59,896 bases of DNA from JAVBNA01 sp031551875 (GTDB lineage: Bacteria; Bacillota; Clostridia; Oscillospirales; Acutalibacteraceae), in assembly GCA_031551875.1 (NCBI GenBank), contig JAVBNA010000041.1, positions 1 to 59,896 of the forward strand, given 5' to 3'. The notes under the pieces are model-generated. The model did no database searches. It had not been told where the DNA came from and saw only the letters and a list, made by a program, of their open reading frames with translations. Each line of letters begins with the position of its first letter. Position 1 is the stretch's first letter. The position numbers and the translations under genes are program-made. Of this stretch, positions 27,160 to 35,606 are shown in pieces.

Positions 27160-28884
27160 TTACAGGCACATCTGCATGATGATCGTGACGTCGCCGACAT
27201 TGACCTTGCCGTCCTTATTGACGTCGGCTGCGCGAAGCTGCCTCGCCGTGAGCGTTTTGCTGCCCGCGAGGTACTGCATCAGTGCAATCGCATCCGCGAC
27301 ATCCACTTTGCCATCCAGGCTGACGTCGCCTATCGCCACGGGGCTGGTGATGGCCAGCCGGATGGGCGTGATGCGGGGCATGATGGAGGTGAGGGCTTCG
27401 TCATAGGCGCTGCCGGTGGTAAAGCTGATGAGCGTGTTTACGTCGTCGTACAGATCCGCTTTTGCGGTGAAGGTCGCGTAGCCCACAACCACGTCGCCGT
27501 CCAGACCCGCGCCGTTCGGAGTGACCACGGTGAATTTGTTGCCACTCTGCGACATCGTGAAGCCTTTTTTCGCCGCGATGGAATCGAGGGTCAGGAGTGA
27601 CTCATCATACTCGACGGTGCCGGTCAGTCCGGAAAACTTGCGGCAGTCATCCACGGTAACGGGCAGCGTGATGGTTTCGCCCGTCTGCACCGCGTAGGCG
27701 CTGGTCTCCTGCTTGAGCACGGCCATTTTGCCGGTGACCGGATCTTTCGAATACTGGCTCATGAAGTCCCACATAATGCGGGAGAACGAACCGGACAGCC
27801 AGTGGGGCAGTCCCTCAATGGCGACAATTCTCATCATGTTGATGCCGTCGTCGTTGTAATAGTCGCCGGTGTAATACTGCGTACCGTCAAACTGCTGGAT
27901 GTAGGTCTGGTCTGCGGTCAGGCCGAGCTTTCTTTCCACCAGGTTGGTGGAGGTGGTCGAGATGGTTTTGCACTGCGCCTGTGTGAAGGAGCGGTCAATG
28001 CCGTTGAGCGTAAACCAATTGTTCAGAGAAGTGGTATACATGGCGCTCTTCGCATAGGGGAAGTGGTTATTTCTGTCCATCGTACCGGCCATCTGGAGTA
28101 CCGGGACATCCTTCATCGCCGCCCACTGCGCGTCCGGGATGGGGCTGTTCGCCGAGTTGGAGCCCGCCATATGCTGGCCGCCGACGCCGACCGCCGCAAA
28201 GCGATTGGGGGTGCGGGTGGCCTGCAGCACGGTGGAGCGTCCGCCCAGCGAAAAGCCGGTTGCGTACACGCGGCTCTCATCCATGCGGTAGTTTTCCTGC
28301 AGGTTGCCCCAGATCTCTTCCATGTCGGTGTCAAGGGTGGTGCCGTTGGTCGCCCACGGAATGACGCAGATGAACTCTTCCTCGGCGACCATCTGGGCAT
28401 AGCCCCAGGTTTCCACAAAGTAGATCGGGTTGTTGTTGCCGTGATAGACAAACAGAACCGGATACTGCTTATTGGCGTTTTCCGGTTTGGAAGCGCTCAG
28501 GGGGGTATAGATCGCATACTTGTGATCAGGATTGTCGGCATTGAACAGTTCCTTCTTGATGCCCTTATCGGCAAAGGACTGCACAACCGCAGGATGCATC
28601 TCATCCGTATAGGTCAGGAAGTTGAACACGTCCTTGACCATGCTCTCACCGAGCGGGCTGTTGACCATGGCTTCCGCGTCAAAACCGGCGACGCCCATGC
28701 CCTTGTGGTGGTCATACAGCGAATAGTAGGTGTCCCAGGTAAAACTGTCGGTGGGCAAATACCAAAGGTATTTGTTCGGGTAATCGTACTCTTCCGCCGC
28801 CTGCGCAATCGGGGTGGCGAGCAGGGCAAGCAGAACAATGCTCAGAAGCATGGCAAAAAACTTTTTCCCTTTTCCTAATCTCAT
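27160..28884 (-). CDS. Secreted alpha/beta-hydrolase esterase with cohesin-like and dockerin modules, copy 1
   Basis: 574 residues from ATG 28884 (TGGAGG seven bases upstream; the frame is open further up to 28965 but without a ribosome site). Signal peptide 1-29. Residues about 120-385: alpha/beta-hydrolase like feruloyl-esterase/PHB-depolymerase types, with Ser212 in GFSLGG, Asp270 in GTMDR and His361 in GLPHW as the apparent triad. About 395-505 cohesin-like; 515-574 dockerin type I (SLDGKVDVADAIALM; VNKDGKVNVGDVTIIM). Likely deacylates a plant or mucus polymer outside the cell; substrate unknown. A tandem duplicate lies at 29207-30952. Confidence 0.85.
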   Translation of the reverse strand: MRLGKGKKFFAMLLSIVLLALLATPIAQAAEEYDYPNKYLWYLPTDSFTWDTYYSLYDHHKGMGVAGFDAEAMVNSPLGESMVKDVFNFLTYTDEMHPAVVQSFADKGIKKELFNADNPDHKYAIYTPLSASKPENANKQYPVLFVYHGNNNPIYFVETWGYAQMVAEEEFICVIPWATNGTTLDTDMEEIWGNLQENYRMDESRVYATGFSLGGRSTVLQATRTPNRFAAVGVGGQHMAGSNSANSPIPDAQWAAMKDVPVLQMAGTMDRNNHFPYAKSAMYTTSLNNWFTLNGIDRSFTQAQCKTISTTSTNLVERKLGLTADQTYIQQFDGTQYYTGDYYNDDGINMMRIVAIEGLPHWLSGSFSRIMWDFMSQYSKDPVTGKMAVLKQETSAYAVQTGETITLPVTVDDCRKFSGLTGTVEYDESLLTLDSIAAKKGFTMSQSGNKFTVVTPNGAGLDGDVVVGYATFTAKADLYDDVNTLISFTTGSAYDEALTSIMPRITPIRLAITSPVAIGDVSLDGKVDVADAIALMQYLAGSKTLTARQLRAADVNKDGKVNVGDVTIIMQMCL

Positions 28885-29088
28885 AACTGAACCTCCATTT
28901 TTCTCTATGTTTTTATGTAGACCACCCGGCCAAAACGGATCCTTTTCTGACTGACTGGTTTTCATACGGTTGCAAAATGTTTATTTCACTTTCTTTTCTT
29001 TTCCACCATTCTTCTTTTAGCGTATCAGAAACAACCAAAAAATAATATGATTATTCCGACCTTTTTTTATGTATTTCCGACTTCTTGC
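28880..29088 (-). repeat. Duplicated promoter-leader segment, copy A
   Basis: About 209 bases from the start codon of esterase copy 1 upward are nearly identical to 30948-31151 ahead of esterase copy 2; the 120 bases next to the start codon differ at almost no position. It shows that the duplication included regulatory DNA, and that the two genes should respond to the same signal. Confidence 0.85.
29056..29081 (-). promoter_or_regulatory. Candidate activator site: GTCGG direct repeats 21 bp apart
   Basis: Minus strand: GTCGGAAATA and GTCGGAATAA start exactly 21 bases (two helical turns) apart, separated by an A-tract. This geometry is typical of AraC/YesN-type operators. An equivalent pair is at 31119-31144. 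Confidence 0.5.
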
Positions 29089-29112
29089 TTTTATATCCCT
29101 TAAAAATTAGCG

Positions 29113-29151
29113 AAAAAAGGAATGCGCCGGCCGCCGAAAACGGCGACCGGC
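29113..29151 (-). terminator. Intrinsic terminator after esterase copy 2
   Basis: Minus strand: GCCGG-T-CGCCG, loop TTTT, CGGCG-G-CCGGC, then a short spacer and six T (complement of 29113-29118). Confidence 0.65.
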
Positions 29152-29206
29152 TCGGCTTTTCAGGGTAAACGCCAGGAAATGTATTTAAAAGAAGGAGTGG
29201 GTAGAG

Positions 29207-30952
29207 TCACAGACACATCTGCATGATGATGGTGATATCACCGACGTTGACTTTGCCGTCTTTGTTGACCTCGGCCGCACGAAGCTGCTTCGCCGTGAGC
29301 GTTTTGCTGCCCGCGAGGTACTGCATTAGCGCGATCGCATCAGCCACATCCACTTTGCCATCCAGGTTGACGTCGCCAATCAGGGCATCCTCGCTGAGGA
29401 TACCAAGCTCGATGCTCGGCATATTGAGCGTCTGCATATCCTCGTCCTCGAGGAAGCCCATATTCTTGCTCGCGGGGAAGCTGACCGGCGTGGTGACGTC
29501 GTCCGAAAGATCGGCGTTTGCTTCAAAGATCGCATAGCCGACTACCACGTCGCCGCTCAGACCTAACCCGTCCTTGCTTACCGCAACAAAACGGTTGTCC
29601 TCAGCGGTCATCATGAATTTGCCCGAAGCGCTGACTCCCTGCAGGGTCAGTAGCTCGCTGTCATACTGGATTTCGCCCTTGATTCCGGCAAGAAGTTTAG
29701 CATCCTTTGCCGTGATGGGCAGCATAATTGTGTCGCCCGCCTTTACTGTCCGGGTCTTGACATCGGGATCGTCCAGCACGATCAGCTCTTTCGTCTCAGG
29801 ATCGCGTGCAAACCGGGTCATGAATTCCCAGCTGATTTCCGCCAGCGAACCGGTCAGAATATGCGGCAGGCCTTCAATTGCAACCATTTTCATCATATTG
29901 ACGCCGGCGGCGTTGTAATAGTCGCCCGTGTAGTGCTCGTTGCCGTCAAAGTACTGGATGTATTCCTCGTCCGCGGTCAGGCCGAGTTTTCTTTCGACCA
30001 GATTCGTGGAATTTGCGGCAATGCTCTGGCATTCCGCCTGGGTAAAGGAACGGTCAATGCCGTTGATGCGGAACCAGGTGTTCAGGGAGTTGGTCTGCAG
30101 CGCATTTTTTTGTCCGTATGGGAAATGATTGTTTCTGTCCATGGTTCCGGCGATCGCAATGACGGGGGTTTCCTTCATGGCGTTCCAGGTTTCATCCGGA
30201 ATGGGGGCGTTTACGGAGTTGGAGCCGGCCAGATGCTGTCCGCCCACGCCGAGAGCCGCATAGCGGTTGGGCGTGCGGGTGGCCTGCAGCACGGTGGAGC
30301 GTCCGCCCAGTGAGAAACCCGTAGCATATACGCGGCTTTCATCCATGGGATAATTGGCCTGAAGCTCTGCCCAGATCGCGTCCATGTCGGCGTCGAGCGT
30401 GGTGCCGTTGGTCGCCCACGGAATGACGCAGATGAATTTGTCGCGGGCTGCCAGATGGGTAAAGCCGAAGCCCTCGGTATAAAAGATGGTGTCGGTGTTG
30501 CCGTGGAACACGAATACCACGGGATATTTTTTGTCTTCATTGCCGGGCAGTGACGCATCGGTCGGGGTATACACCGCCCATTTGTGGTCAGCGTCGCCGG
30601 GGTTTTTGAGCTCTTTTTTCAGGCCTCGGTCCGCCCAGTACTGAACCACCTCGGACGCCATTTCATTCTCAGAATAGTTAATGATGGGATACAGGTTGTT
30701 GACGATGCTCTCTCCCATTTTGCTATTGATGATGTTGTCGATGTCAAACCCTGTCATACCCATCAGCTTGTGATGGTCATACAGGTTTTCGATGCCCGGC
30801 TCCAGCCAGCCCGTCGTATACTTCTGATACCACATGTCCTTGGTTGGGTAATCGTACGCCTCTTTGGCCTGCGCAATGGGCGCGGCGAGCGCGACGGCCA
30901 GAATGACGCACAGAAGCAGAGCAACGACCTTTTTTCCTCTTCCTGATCTCAT
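29207..30952 (-). CDS. Secreted alpha/beta-hydrolase esterase with cohesin-like and dockerin modules, copy 2
   Basis: 581 residues from ATG 30952 (TGGAGG upstream). Signal peptide 1-29. Same architecture as the preceding copy: triad Ser214 (GFSLGG), Asp272 (GTMDR), His364 (GLPHI); cohesin-like about 400-515; dockerin 525-581 with both Ca loops intact (VNLDGKVDVADA; VNKDGKVNVGDI). The catalytic core is strongly conserved between copies (for example CVIPWATNGTTLD and the region around Ser214), while the N-terminal 110 residues and the region before the dockerin have diverged, suggesting related but different targets. Divergent from the three-component sensor operon at 31221. Confidence 0.85.
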   Translation of the reverse strand: MRSGRGKKVVALLLCVILAVALAAPIAQAKEAYDYPTKDMWYQKYTTGWLEPGIENLYDHHKLMGMTGFDIDNIINSKMGESIVNNLYPIINYSENEMASEVVQYWADRGLKKELKNPGDADHKWAVYTPTDASLPGNEDKKYPVVFVFHGNTDTIFYTEGFGFTHLAARDKFICVIPWATNGTTLDADMDAIWAELQANYPMDESRVYATGFSLGGRSTVLQATRTPNRYAALGVGGQHLAGSNSVNAPIPDETWNAMKETPVIAIAGTMDRNNHFPYGQKNALQTNSLNTWFRINGIDRSFTQAECQSIAANSTNLVERKLGLTADEEYIQYFDGNEHYTGDYYNAAGVNMMKMVAIEGLPHILTGSLAEISWEFMTRFARDPETKELIVLDDPDVKTRTVKAGDTIMLPITAKDAKLLAGIKGEIQYDSELLTLQGVSASGKFMMTAEDNRFVAVSKDGLGLSGDVVVGYAIFEANADLSDDVTTPVSFPASKNMGFLEDEDMQTLNMPSIELGILSEDALIGDVNLDGKVDVADAIALMQYLAGSKTLTAKQLRAAEVNKDGKVNVGDITIIMQMCL

Positions 30953-31151
30953 AACTGAACCTCCATTTTTCTCTATGTTTTTATGTAGACCACCCGGCCA
31001 AAACGGATCCTTTTCTGACTGACTGGTTTTCATACGGTTGCAAAATGTTTATTTCACTTTCTTTTTCATCATTCCTCTTTTAGCGTATCAGAAACAGCCA
31101 AAAAATAATATGATTATCCCGACCTTTTTTTATATATTTCCGACTTCTTGC
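30948..31151 (-). repeat. Duplicated promoter-leader segment, copy B
   Basis: Second copy of the segment at 28880-29088, ahead of esterase copy 2. It contains GTCGG direct repeats at 31119-31144 (21-bp spacing) and lies directly beside the divergent promoter at 31161. Confidence 0.85.
31119..31144 (-). promoter_or_regulatory. Candidate YesN-type operator in the divergent region
   Basis: GTCGGAAATA and GTCGGGATAA, 21 bases apart on the minus strand, placed between the esterase start and the -35 box of the sensor operon. The adjacent regulator (34441-35232) is the natural candidate to bind here; this is inference. Confidence 0.5.
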
Positions 31152-31160
31152 CCTTCCGTA

Positions 31161-31189
31161 TTGAACCCGTGTGCGGGGTAAGCTATAAT
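31161..31189 (+). promoter_or_regulatory. Promoter of the three-component sensor operon
   Basis: TTGAAC (31161-31166), 17 bases, TATAAT (31184-31189). It overlaps an in-frame ATG at 31188, which therefore cannot be the start; the ATG at 31221 behind GGTGAGG is used. Confidence 0.75.
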
Positions 31190-31220
31190 GAAGAAAATAA
31201 AAGATAAAGTTGGTGAGGTT

Positions 31221-32711
31221 ATGCGCGGACAATTTGTCCGTTCCCTGTGCCTTGTTTGCTCCGCCCTGCTGCTTGTGTCTCTTTTTTCCTCCTGCCGTGC
31301 CGAAGAAAACCTTCCCGCGCCCGCGCCGGTCACTCTAAAAGTTTTCATGCCGCAGTTCGACGGCACGATTGACGACGCGCCGCTCGTAGCGGAAAAGCTC
31401 AACGCATACATTGAGCCGTTGATCGGCGCACGGGCGGAAATTTCCTTTATCCCCACCTCCTATCTGTCGTCCATTGAATCCTATTCCCAAACCGTCACAC
31501 AGAAGCTTTCCTCGGGAGATCAGGTGGACATCGCGTTTTGCCAGAGCTTTTCGACGCTCTCCGGCTGGGTCAAGCAGGGTCTGCTCTGCCCGCTTGGTGA
31601 CCTGATGCAGTCGCATGGGGCGGGGATCGAGGACGCCCTCACGGAGGAATACCTCCGTATGGGCGACTTTGACGGGCAGACCTACGCGCTTGTCACCAAC
31701 CGGCACATGGCCTCTTATCTGGCTCTTTTATACCGGGCGGACATCGCAAAGCAGTACGGCATTGATATGGAAAGCGTCAAGACCATTGACGACCTGGACA
31801 GCATTTTCGCACAGGTGAAGGAAAAATGCCCCGACATTACGCCGGTCGCGGTGGTGCGGGAAAAAAACTGGGATGCACTGGGCAACTCGTACGGTGTGCT
31901 GATGGACTACGGACAAAACACGACGGTTGTCAACCTCTATGAAACGGAGGAATATGAACGCAAGGCGCGCCGCGTCTATCAGTGGCGGCAAAAGGGCTAT
32001 GTGCTCGACACGATGTCAGACTACGGCGAAAACTCCTATTACTTCCGTTCGGGCGAGGTGTTCAGTTCCTTCGCGGGCGCGCGGCCAGGCTATGACACGC
32101 AGGAGGTTCGCACGATCGGGTTTGATATGGGCATCGTGCAGCTAGGCGTTCCCTATTCCTGCACCTCTGATGTCAAGGCAAACTTTTACACCATTCCGAA
32201 AAGCTCCGCAAACCCTGAAAAGGCGATGGAACTGCTGAGGCTCATGTACACCGACCCGGTGGTTGCCAACCTCCTGATCTACGGCATCGAGGGCAAGCAC
32301 TACGTATACGCCGACAAGGCGCAGGACATAATCACCTATCCCGAAGGCATCGACGCCCAGAACAGCGGCTATGTCCACTTCCGCACCTGGTCGTTTGCCA
32401 GCCAGTTCATCTCCCACATCTGGGAGGGCAACCCGCCCGACTTCTGGGAACAGATGCAGGCATATAACAGGGGCGCCCTTCGCTCCAAGGCGCGGGGGTT
32501 TGTCTTCAGCGGGCAAAATGTCCAGGATGAAATCGTGCGCTGCAACGCGGTGACCGACAAGTATTTATACGGCCTGGACAACGGGTATCTGGATCCGGAG
32601 GAAACGCTCCCCGAATTCCGCGCGGCGCTGAAAGAGGCGGGCATCGACACCATCATCGCCGAAAAACAAAAACAGCTGGACGCCTGGCTGGGGACGGGAG
32701 AGGCACCTTGA
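31221..32711 (+). CDS. Extracellular solute-binding lipoprotein, probable sensor partner
   Basis: 496 residues from ATG 31221. Lipobox LFSSC with Cys25. Overall a family 1-type (oligosaccharide) binding protein: VTLKVFMPQFDG at the N-terminus of the mature protein and a C-terminal region near residue 480 rich in acidic and aromatic residues (FWEQMQAYNRG). No permease or ATPase gene is near; instead its stop overlaps the TTG start of a YesM-type kinase (TTGA). It probably captures an extracellular glycan fragment and presents it to the kinase. Confidence 0.8.
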   Translation: MRGQFVRSLCLVCSALLLVSLFSSCRAEENLPAPAPVTLKVFMPQFDGTIDDAPLVAEKLNAYIEPLIGARAEISFIPTSYLSSIESYSQTVTQKLSSGDQVDIAFCQSFSTLSGWVKQGLLCPLGDLMQSHGAGIEDALTEEYLRMGDFDGQTYALVTNRHMASYLALLYRADIAKQYGIDMESVKTIDDLDSIFAQVKEKCPDITPVAVVREKNWDALGNSYGVLMDYGQNTTVVNLYETEEYERKARRVYQWRQKGYVLDTMSDYGENSYYFRSGEVFSSFAGARPGYDTQEVRTIGFDMGIVQLGVPYSCTSDVKANFYTIPKSSANPEKAMELLRLMYTDPVVANLLIYGIEGKHYVYADKAQDIITYPEGIDAQNSGYVHFRTWSFASQFISHIWEGNPPDFWEQMQAYNRGALRSKARGFVFSGQNVQDEIVRCNAVTDKYLYGLDNGYLDPEETLPEFRAALKEAGIDTIIAEKQKQLDAWLGTGEAP

Positions 32712-34444
32712 AAGAACGTAAAAAAATTTCCATCGGCTCCGCGGTCAAGCTCTTTTCACTGACCGCGGTTGCCGTTATGCTTTTCATCGTATTCTATATG
32801 TCCTCGGTGGCGAACACCTCTCTGAAAAATCAGGCCTTCCGCATCTATCAGACTACACTGAGCTTTTACCGTGACAAGGTGGACCGCTCGCTAAGCGAAA
32901 TGGATCAGACCCTCTACGACTTTGTGCTCAACGACAACAACATCGCCCTGCTTGGCACCAAATGCAGCGCGGAGGAGCGTTACCTCGCCAAGGTGGCCAT
33001 CAGCGCCAAAACGCAGCAGACCGTCAACCTGCACGACTTTACCGAGGGTGTGCTGTTCTATTCCCCGCTCGGCGACGAGGCGGAGTTCATCACCCGTACG
33101 GCACAGGTGCTCAGCCTCGGGGAGAGCAAGAGTCTCAAGCAGCATGTCCTGAGGGCGGTGGACGACGACCGAAGCGGCCATTCGATCGACACCTCCAAAT
33201 GGGCGCTCACCGCCATCGGCGGGAAAAACTACCTGCTCCTGATTACCCAGGCAGGCGGCTCCTACATCGGCGCATGGGTCAGCCTTGAACACCTTCAGCG
33301 GTCGCTTGGCGAAATTGACTTCGGACAGGACAGCGTCCCGCTGCTGTGCGATCCGGACGGCAGCGTACTGACCCCCTCCCCCCTATTATCCCGCCTGACG
33401 CTCGACCACGGACGATGGAGCGAGCTGAACACCGAAGGCGGGGAATCCCTGCAAATCAGCGTTCAATCCTCCAAGGGCGGCTTTAGCGCGGCTGTGCTCA
33501 TCCCCACGTCGGGGATCACCGAGGACTGGGACAGCGGTCTGCTTATTGTCAAGCTGTTCAGCGCGCTGCTCCTGATTTTGCTGGTCCTTCTCCTGCTCAG
33601 CGGCCGCTTTCTGTACCGTCCTTTCAAAACCCTCGTGACCGCCATGCGGCGCGTCGGGGAGGGCGATCTGGATACACAGATTCAAAAAAGTGCGCCGCTT
33701 AAAGAGTTTGACCAGGTGTACGGCATCTTTAACTCCATGACCGCGGAGATCAAAAACCTGACCATTCGTGTGTATGAGCGTCGGCTCTCCGAACAGAAAA
33801 TTATGCGGCAGTATTTGCAGATGCAGCTCAAATCCCACTTCTACCTCAACTGCCTCAACATCATTTACTCGCTGGCGCAGGTCAGGGAATACAAGCTGAT
33901 TCAGGAGCTCACCATGTATCTGACCCGCTATTTCCGATACATGCTGAAGGACGCGTCGAGGCAGAGCACCATCGGGGATGAGCTTGACCACATACGCAAC
34001 TACATGAAAATCCAGGAGATGCGTTTCCCTGAAAAGGTGTCCTACCGCGAGGACGTGCCCGACGATTTTTGGGATGTCCCCATCCCCCCGCTTATGATGC
34101 AAACCTTCATCGAGAACGCCATTGAACACGCCATTGACTTTGACCGGCACAACATCATCGGGCTGACTGTCACAAAACAGGAGTGGGACGGTCAGGACGG
34201 CATCCTGCTTGTCATTTCGGACAACGGAGCCGGTTTTGACGAAGCGCTGCTTGACCGTCTCAACCACGACGAACCGGTCACCCAGATCGAATACGAAAAG
34301 GGCATCGGCATCAACAACATGAAGAACCGCCTGAAAATCATTTATGGCGGCCGGGCCGCCCTCTTCTTCCACAATGCCGAGCCGCACGGCGCGGTGGTGG
34401 AGGTGTGGCTGCCGGGAAGCCCGGGACAGGAGGAGGAACCATGA
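32708..34444 (+). CDS. YesM-type sensor histidine kinase
   Basis: 578 residues. TTG start in a 4-base overlap with the lipoprotein gene, GGGAGAGG upstream. Membrane helix 11-32, extracellular sensor 33-277, helix 278-301, HAMP (about 302-355), His_kinase domain with phospho-acceptor His377 in LKSHFYLN, N-box with Asn469 (TFIENAIEHA) and DNGAGF G-box. The usual H-box of this family is NPHFLYN; here Asn-Pro is Lys-Ser and the following residues differ, a mild divergence. Partner regulator follows. Confidence 0.9.
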   Translation: MKERKKISIGSAVKLFSLTAVAVMLFIVFYMSSVANTSLKNQAFRIYQTTLSFYRDKVDRSLSEMDQTLYDFVLNDNNIALLGTKCSAEERYLAKVAISAKTQQTVNLHDFTEGVLFYSPLGDEAEFITRTAQVLSLGESKSLKQHVLRAVDDDRSGHSIDTSKWALTAIGGKNYLLLITQAGGSYIGAWVSLEHLQRSLGEIDFGQDSVPLLCDPDGSVLTPSPLLSRLTLDHGRWSELNTEGGESLQISVQSSKGGFSAAVLIPTSGITEDWDSGLLIVKLFSALLLILLVLLLLSGRFLYRPFKTLVTAMRRVGEGDLDTQIQKSAPLKEFDQVYGIFNSMTAEIKNLTIRVYERRLSEQKIMRQYLQMQLKSHFYLNCLNIIYSLAQVREYKLIQELTMYLTRYFRYMLKDASRQSTIGDELDHIRNYMKIQEMRFPEKVSYREDVPDDFWDVPIPPLMMQTFIENAIEHAIDFDRHNIIGLTVTKQEWDGQDGILLVISDNGAGFDEALLDRLNHDEPVTQIEYEKGIGINNMKNRLKIIYGGRAALFFHNAEPHGAVVEVWLPGSPGQEEEP

Positions 34445-35232
34445 AGCCGCTCAGTATCCTGATCGTGGACGACGAAATGCTGGCCGTCCGCGGCATTCAG
34501 GATTATATCCCGTGGGAGGAGCTCTCGATCGGAGAGGTGGGCGTCGCCTACAGCATGAAGCAGGCGCAGGCTGTTTTCGCCCAGTCCACCGTGGACATCA
34601 TGCTGTGCGACATTGAAATGCCGGGCGGAAGCGGGCTGGAGCTGCTGCGCTGGGTGCACGAAACGCATCCCGACACCGTGACCCTCTTCCTGACCTGTCA
34701 CTCCAACTTCCGCTACGCGCAGGAGGCCATCGCGCTGGGGGCGACCAACTACCTGCTCAAGCCTATCCCCTATGACGAGCTGCAGCGCGCGCTTGAGCAG
34801 GCGGTGCAGAAACGGCGGGAAATTCTGGAAAACCACACCAGCCGCCGACGTCTCAGCGCCATTCTGAGCGATTGTCTGCCCGAGCATGAGGAAACCGAAA
34901 TCTCCAAGTCAAAAAAGCTGGTGACACAGGTCAAGGCCTACATCGACGAAAACCTGCACAGCGAACTGTCCCGGGGGCAGATCAGCCATTATTTCTATCT
35001 CAACCCCGACTATTTTGCGCGCATTTTCAAGCGGGAGGAAGGCATCTCGCTGTCCGATTACATCTGCAAACGGCGGATGCAATACGCCAAACGGCTGCTG
35101 GTCTGTACAAGCGAGCCCATCAGCGCCATCTGCGAGAAAGCGGGATACACCTACAACTCACATTTTTCAAAAATCTTCAAACGGGAGACCGGGCTTTCGC
35201 CCGCTGATTACCGCAAGGAGCATGGGGCATAA
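34441..35232 (+). CDS. YesN-type response regulator (receiver plus AraC HTH)
   Basis: 263 residues from ATG 34441, overlapping the kinase stop by four bases, with GAGGAGG upstream. Receiver domain 1-120 with Asp9/Asp10-type acidic pocket (VDDE), phospho-acceptor Asp57 (LCDIEMPGGSG) and Lys107 (LLKPI). AraC double helix-turn-helix about 165-260 (LSRGQISHYFYLNPDYFARIFKRE; ISAICEKAGYTYNSHFSKIFKRETG). A compact YesN. Likely targets are the GTCGG repeats upstream of the two esterase genes. Confidence 0.9.
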   Translation: MKPLSILIVDDEMLAVRGIQDYIPWEELSIGEVGVAYSMKQAQAVFAQSTVDIMLCDIEMPGGSGLELLRWVHETHPDTVTLFLTCHSNFRYAQEAIALGATNYLLKPIPYDELQRALEQAVQKRREILENHTSRRRLSAILSDCLPEHEETEISKSKKLVTQVKAYIDENLHSELSRGQISHYFYLNPDYFARIFKREEGISLSDYICKRRMQYAKRLLVCTSEPISAICEKAGYTYNSHFSKIFKRETGLSPADYRKEHGA

Positions 35233-35254
35233 ATGATTTCTGCGGGCTTAGGTT

Positions 35255-35291
35255 AAAAAAATTGCGGCGCACAGAATCCTGTGCGCCGCAA
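35255..35291 (-). terminator. Strong hairpin, minus-strand terminator
   Basis: Perfect 13-bp stem TTGCGGCGCACAG (35262-35274), loop AATC, CTGTGCGCCGCAA. The seven A at 35255-35261 give a T-tract on the minus strand, so it ends transcripts coming from the right; it may also slow the sensor operon from the left. Confidence 0.65.
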
Positions 35292-35523
35292 AAAGCTTAT
35301 CGAATTTAGAAAAAGCCGGGGAAATGTATTTTTAGGAGAAGGAGTGGGTTTATTTCGAGGCCGCTCCGCAACCTTAATCCTTGGCGGACGTTACGGAAAA
35401 CCGTTCTGGGCGAGCGATTGGCGACAAGTGTCGCCGGCGAGCTCTATTTCAGGAGCATTCGAAACCGTTGAGCTCTTTGCTTTCTGCCAGGCTTTCCCCT
35501 TTCCGCGTTTCGCACGCTTGGCC
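35292..35523. other. Unassigned intergenic segment with structured elements
   Basis: No gene supported. It contains a perfect hairpin GGCGACA-AG-TGTCGCC (35420-35435), two GAGCTC boxes about 30 bases apart, and a start (GGAAATGTATTT ... AGAAGGAGTGGGT at 35319-35349) that is nearly repeated just downstream of the esterase copy 2 gene (29176-29203). More G/C-rich than the genes to its right. Could be a remnant or a structured RNA; nothing recognised firmly. Confidence 0.35.
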
Positions 35524-35574
35524 AAAAAAACAGAACAGGGAAGCCGCCCAGTCCTGTACACACAGACTGAGCGG
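35524..35574 (-). terminator. Intrinsic terminator of the first kinase/binding-protein pair
   Basis: CCGCCCAGTC (35544-35553) pairs with GACTGAGCGG (35565-35574, one G-T). On the minus strand a T-tract (complement of 35524-35530) follows about a dozen bases later. Confidence 0.55.
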
Positions 35575-35606
35575 TGCCGTTATCTTATTCCCCTGTCTCA
35601 TACTAT

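Noticed and set aside
28885..28965. N-terminal extension of both esterases (MKTSQSEK...)
   Set aside because: The frame is open in both copies only because the DNA is duplicated; the ribosome site and signal peptide place the start at 28884 and 30952.
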